Shown here in pieces: positions 43,809 to 47,250 of a stretch of DNA of 47,250 nucleotides; position 1 is the stretch's first letter, and each line of letters opens with the position of its first letter. The stretch comes from Synergistaceae bacterium (GTDB lineage Bacteria > Synergistota > Synergistia > Synergistales > Synergistaceae), in contig JAITOY010000013.1 of the NCBI GenBank assembly GCA_031289775.1, positions 1-47,250 of the forward strand. Direction: 5' to 3'. The translations under genes and the position numbers were made by a program. Below the pieces are notes generated by a model that saw only the letters and a list, made by a program, of their open reading frames with translations, was not told the DNA's origin and made no database searches.

Positions 43809-45707
43809 ATGTCTATTGTTAGTTCGGTTTTATTTATAGCTTATTTGGCCATTTTGGTCGGCATTGGCCTCAAACAGGCTAAAAATACGAATTCTATGGA
43901 ATCATATTGGATGGCGAACCGCAATCTCTCCTGGTGGAGCATAGGCTTCTGCCTCGCGGCGTCGTGGTTCGGTCTGTCCAGCTTCACCGGCCAGGCAGGC
44001 TGGCTGTACGGAGAGGGAATGGGCGCCATGTTTTATCTGGCGATTCCAAATTTCGCGGCCATTGCGCTCGTCGGTATCATCTTCACGAAGCGTATTCGCA
44101 GAATCCCGGCCATCTCGCAGCCCGAATTCCTCGAGATGCGCTACAACGCATCCGTCCGTCCCTGGCTGGCTCTGATCATCCTGGTCGCGTTCGCTGGTTA
44201 CTCGGCGATGGAATTCATCGCTCTGCAGTACGTGTTTGAAACCTTCATGGGCTGGCCCGGCTGGATTGGTGCGATCGTCATCGTTGTGATCACCATGGTT
44301 TACGTCAATCTTGGGGGAATGAACACCGTTGTTTTCACGGAGATGATCCAGTACGGTTTGCTCTTTCTCGTCGGAGCGGTAGTCGGGATCGCGGCGCTCG
44401 TTCAGGGGACGGATATCATCAACTCCGGCGGAAGCATCTGGCCAGTTGGAACGCCCATCTTCTCGATCCCAACGCTCGACTCGGGCGTATCCTGGTACAA
44501 CCTCATGGGCTTTGGCCTCGGCACGACCGTTTTGCTTATCCTCGCCTACTGGCCAGCCTGGTCCACGGAGCAAAGCCCCTGGCAGCGGATGTGGATGGCC
44601 AAGGACACGAAAAACGCCTACAAAGGCGCCATTGTCGGCGCCGGTATGAACGCGATCGTTTATATCTTTACGATCATGATGGCAGTAGGCGCTTGGGTCG
44701 TGATCGGCCCACCCAGCCAACAGCCGGTTGACTTCAACACGGAACTTATCGTGTATAAGCTCATGCAGGCTGTCCTGCCCGGATGGATCATCCCCATTAT
44801 CGTGGTTGGTTTTATGGCGGCTGCCATGTCGAATATATCCAACTTCTCCACGTCGTCCGCCTCCAACCTCTCGAAAGACATCTACCAGAGGTATCTCCGC
44901 CCGAACGCGAGTCAGAGGGAAATGGTATGGGCCTCCCGCGCCTCCATCGCCATCGCTCTGGCCCTCGGAGTCGTGGCTGGGCTCGTGATGCCGAGCATTC
45001 TGGACGCCGTATTCATGGCCGCATCTCTGGCAACCTGCGGCTATTTTATTCCTATCGTCGGCGCGCTCTACTGGCGGCGCGGTAATACGGCTGGCGCGCT
45101 TGCCGCGTTCATCATCGGAAGCATCAGCTATCTTGTGCTGGCACTGGGACAGTTGTTCGCCGGATGGGAGCTGTCGCTCGACCCCGTTTTAATCGGCGTC
45201 GTAGCCAGCTTCCTTGCTTACGTGATCGGCTCCTACGTAACGCCCCCGCCGACAAAAGCGCAACTCCTCGGCTTTTTCGAAAAAGACGCGCTCGATTTCA
45301 TAAAGAGCTGGGAAAAAACCGGCATCAGCGCTACGCCTACATCGGAAAGCGCGGACTACATCTCCGCGAATCTCGCGATAACAAAACAGGGAGAGCGATC
45401 CCTGCTAGTCTGCAAATACGGTATCGAGGGCGCCGATTTTTCCTCTACCTTGATCTGGCAGAGCTATATCGACGCTCTGCTGAATAATAAGAGCTGGCTC
45501 AACATGGGCGGCTACGACGTGCTTTACAAAATCACTCTGTCCGATATGCTCGGCAACGTTCGCCTTGCGCGCGGCGACAAGATTAACGACGTCGTGTTTT
45601 ACTGCGAGCCTCTGAACGAAGACGCGGAGAGCGCGAAAAAAGCGATCGCCGTTGCTGTAGACGATATCAGAGCGCTTAATTTTAAAGAAATTACGTCGGT
45701 AGCTTAA
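43809..45707 (+). CDS. sodium:solute symporter (SSS family) with C-terminal extension
   Basis: This 632-residue transporter has about 13 membrane segments over residues 1-480. Family features are ESYWMANRNLSWWSIGF near residue 35, SSFTGQAGWLYGEG, and the GFMAAAMSNISNFSTSSASNLSKDIYQRY region around 335-360 with the sodium-site Ser/Thr. The last 150 residues are hydrophilic and form an alpha/beta-like cytoplasmic domain that I do not recognise. ATG 43809 follows GGAGGGTG. It sits between the dehydrogenases and a GntR regulator, so it likely imports the substrate of that pathway. Confidence 0.9.
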   Translation: MSIVSSVLFIAYLAILVGIGLKQAKNTNSMESYWMANRNLSWWSIGFCLAASWFGLSSFTGQAGWLYGEGMGAMFYLAIPNFAAIALVGIIFTKRIRRIPAISQPEFLEMRYNASVRPWLALIILVAFAGYSAMEFIALQYVFETFMGWPGWIGAIVIVVITMVYVNLGGMNTVVFTEMIQYGLLFLVGAVVGIAALVQGTDIINSGGSIWPVGTPIFSIPTLDSGVSWYNLMGFGLGTTVLLILAYWPAWSTEQSPWQRMWMAKDTKNAYKGAIVGAGMNAIVYIFTIMMAVGAWVVIGPPSQQPVDFNTELIVYKLMQAVLPGWIIPIIVVGFMAAAMSNISNFSTSSASNLSKDIYQRYLRPNASQREMVWASRASIAIALALGVVAGLVMPSILDAVFMAASLATCGYFIPIVGALYWRRGNTAGALAAFIIGSISYLVLALGQLFAGWELSLDPVLIGVVASFLAYVIGSYVTPPPTKAQLLGFFEKDALDFIKSWEKTGISATPTSESADYISANLAITKQGERSLLVCKYGIEGADFSSTLIWQSYIDALLNNKSWLNMGGYDVLYKITLSDMLGNVRLARGDKINDVVFYCEPLNEDAESAKKAIAVAVDDIRALNFKEITSVA

Positions 45708-45749
45708 TTTAGCTAAAAATGACAAATATCATGTTTTTTGTATTTTAAC

Positions 45750-45785
45750 AAACTCCTCTCGAAGGGATAAATTTGAGAGGAGTTT
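45750..45785 (+). terminator. terminator after the symporter
   Basis: AAACTCCTCTC (45750-45760) and GAGAGGAGTTT (45775-45785) form a perfect 11-bp stem; a weak T-rich tract (AATTT) follows. Confidence 0.6.
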
Positions 45786-45807
45786 AATTTAACGCATCGC
45801 GCTCGCG

Positions 45808-45841
45808 GCTTTTTTGCGGCAGAGACCGACGCAAAAAAAGC
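45808..45841. repeat. second hairpin between symporter and regulator
   Basis: GCTTTTTTGCG (45808-45818) pairs with CGCAAAAAAAGC (45830-45841) with one bulged A. It may be a second terminator or a regulatory structure upstream of the GntR gene. TATACT (45887-45892) beyond it is a possible -10 for that gene. Confidence 0.35.
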
Positions 45842-45922
45842 GATTGTGATATGTATTTGCCCTCTTGCATTTCTGTATTTCATTAGTATACTGTAATTAT
45901 CCACTTCGGAGGTCTTATAAAA

Positions 45923-46579
45923 ATGAATACGGTCGTAAAGGATAGCAGGCTCTGGACAAAAGCCTATGAATGGGTGAAGGACAGCGTACTGAACGGCGGT
46001 CTCGAGGACGGGGAACCCTTAAGCGAGAGCCGGCTCGCGACGCTGGTCAACATCAGCCGTACCCCGATAAGAGAGGCCTTCCGCGCTCTGGCGAGGGATG
46101 GTTATGTCAACCTGATCCCTGGGAAGGGGGCCTTCGTCTCCGCCATCTCAGTGGAGGACGTGAAGGAAATTTACGAGGTTCGAAAGCTGCTCGAACCCTT
46201 TGCCGCGAGGAGCGCTGTGCGCTATATCCCAGAAGCTCTTATCGCTGAGATCGAAGACAGGTGGAGGGAGAAGGAAACGAAGCTCAAAGATGGGCGCGAG
46301 GTAAGCCTGCGGGAGATCGCGGCGCTCGACATGGAGTTTCACGCGGCTATAACGAAATATACGCAGAACGAACGCATAAGGAATATACTCTCGCCGTATA
46401 ACGCACAGATCGAGCGCTTCCAACTGTTGTCAGCAAAATCCCTCTCGAATCTCTTCGACACGATCGGTCAACATCTCGACCTCGTGGAGCGCATCAAGAA
46501 AAGGGACGGCGGCGAAATCGCCTGCCTGTTGCTGAAGCATATCGAGTCGAGCGAGGAAAACATATTGAGGCTTTATTGA
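45923..46579 (+). CDS. GntR-family transcriptional regulator (FCD type)
   Basis: This 218-residue regulator has an N-terminal winged helix (LSESRLATLVNISRTPIREA ... RALARDGYV, residues about 30-70) ending in the wing IPGKGAFVS. A C-terminal all-helical FCD ligand domain has EIYEVRKLLEPFAARSAV and the metal-binding region ALDMEFHAAI. FadR-type relatives usually repress or activate neighbouring catabolic genes in response to a small organic acid. The start ATG follows GGAGG at about ten bases. It is flanked by the symporter and a hydroxyacid dehydrogenase, which it probably controls. Confidence 0.92.
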   Translation: MNTVVKDSRLWTKAYEWVKDSVLNGGLEDGEPLSESRLATLVNISRTPIREAFRALARDGYVNLIPGKGAFVSAISVEDVKEIYEVRKLLEPFAARSAVRYIPEALIAEIEDRWREKETKLKDGREVSLREIAALDMEFHAAITKYTQNERIRNILSPYNAQIERFQLLSAKSLSNLFDTIGQHLDLVERIKKRDGGEIACLLLKHIESSEENILRLY

Positions 46580-46651
46580 CATCGCGCTTTGAAGGCCGTC
46601 TGTACATGCTCAATCCATCGGAACGCTTGAAAAAAGTCAGGGGGGAAGAAA

Positions 46652-47250
46652 ATGGAGAGATTTTGGATCGTCGATGACGAATGGCAGGATTACGACGCGG
46701 AAACTGAATACTTACGGCGGACGCATCCGGGCTGTGAGATACTGATTTCCTCGAAAGCGGCGCAGGAGGAGCTGGATTCCTACGGTAAGACGGCGGACGC
46801 GTTGATCTGCCAGATCGATGTGCCGGTAGGGCTGGAACTTATGGAAAAATTGAAGGGTTGCAAAGTTATCTCCGTGTACGGCATCGGGTACAACAACGTG
46901 GACGTCGCTTCCGCGAGCAAGCTCGGCATCTCCGTCACCAACGTACCCGGATACTGCGCCGAGGACGTGGCGGACTACGTCGTGGCGGCGATATATCGCC
47001 AGAATCTGAAGCTGAGCCTCTACGCGGCAAACGTCAGAAACGGCGCCTGGGGCGCGAAGGCCGTGAAGGATATCCCTCGCCGCATCTGCGAGCAGACGCT
47101 CTTCGTAGCCGGTTTCGGCAATATTGGCCGGAGGCTCGCGCAAAAAGCGGTAGGAGTCGGCATGAGCGTTCTATATTACGACTCCTTTGAGAGCGCCGAG
47201 ATGGACGCGGCCGCGAAAAAGATCGGAGCGGAGAGGGTCTCTCTGGAGGA
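46652..47250 (+). CDS. D-2-hydroxyacid dehydrogenase (cut by window end)
   Basis: The open frame from ATG 46652 (preceded by GGGGGGAAG) runs off the window after 199 codons. It starts MERFWIVDDEWQDYD and has the family's VISVYGIGYNNVDVASASKLGI (catalytic-domain segment), VPGYCAEDVADYVVA and the NAD-binding GFGNIG at residue 154. The remaining Rossmann domain and the catalytic Arg/Glu/His residues lie outside the window. Members reduce 2-keto acids or oxidise D-2-hydroxy acids, and some are phosphoglycerate dehydrogenases. It follows the GntR gene by 72 bp on the same strand. Confidence 0.88.
   Translation, partial: MERFWIVDDEWQDYDAETEYLRRTHPGCEILISSKAAQEELDSYGKTADALICQIDVPVGLELMEKLKGCKVISVYGIGYNNVDVASASKLGISVTNVPGYCAEDVADYVVAAIYRQNLKLSLYAANVRNGAWGAKAVKDIPRRICEQTLFVAGFGNIGRRLAQKAVGVGMSVLYYDSFESAEMDAAAKKIGAERVSLE

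Overview
The window is a 47.25 kb piece of bacterial chromosome, moderately GC-rich (estimated by eye). I see no rRNA, tRNA, insertion sequence, prophage or CRISPR array. The gene set suggests an anaerobic, amino-acid-using heterotroph: a branched-chain amino acid ABC importer, GTP-type PEP carboxykinase, a DMSO-reductase-family molybdoenzyme, and oxygen-independent alcohol/aldehyde dehydrogenases. The style is compatible with Synergistota or a related anaerobic lineage, but there is no marker gene here and I hold that placement weakly.

Layout. 1-3.9 kb (minus): a hybrid sensor kinase, a response-regulator diguanylate cyclase, and a possible 50-residue repeat peptide made from a 7-bp tandem repeat. 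4-4.9 kb (plus): an unrecognised membrane protein. 5-8.4 kb (minus): two tandemly duplicated PhnD-like periplasmic binding proteins, then a PLP-dependent trans-sulfuration enzyme, behind a strong promoter. 8.45-14.6 kb (plus): a consensus promoter, a cysteine-rich leader peptide, an intrinsic terminator, a NitT/TauT-type ABC importer (binding protein, permease, ATPase), and a 991-residue protein in which a TorD-type chaperone domain is fused to a DmsA-like molybdopterin oxidoreductase. 14.6-17.1 kb (minus, convergent): moeA, a broken mobB and mobA, the last steps of bis-MGD cofactor synthesis, behind a long structured leader. 17.2-21.3 kb: a GPH-type transporter divergent from a MalT-like LuxR regulator. 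21.4-27.6 kb (plus): PEP carboxykinase and a very large SNF2 helicase. 27.6-30.2 kb (minus): argH and a nitronate-monooxygenase-type flavoprotein. 30.3-35.1 kb (minus): trpD-trpCF-trpB-trpA with a Trp-codon leader peptide and two successive terminators. 35.2-40.2 kb (minus): livG-livF-livJ-livH-livM. 40.6-47.25 kb (plus): aldehyde dehydrogenase, iron alcohol dehydrogenase, sodium symporter, GntR regulator and a D-2-hydroxyacid dehydrogenase cut by the window end.

How it fits together. The most interesting block is 8.4-17 kb. It contains an import system, a cytoplasmic molybdoenzyme carrying its own maturation chaperone in the same chain, and the enzymes that load Mo and add GMP to make its cofactor. 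Both transcripts begin with leaders that contain an intrinsic terminator, so both halves look attenuated. With the trp leader, three of the main operons here appear to be controlled by premature termination. The 40.6-47 kb cluster looks like a regulated catabolic module for an imported alcohol, aldehyde or hydroxy acid whose identity the sequence does not reveal.

Several starts were moved from the first possible codon to one with a proper ribosome binding site; this is stated in each entry. All functions are assigned from motifs recognised by eye, with no database search.
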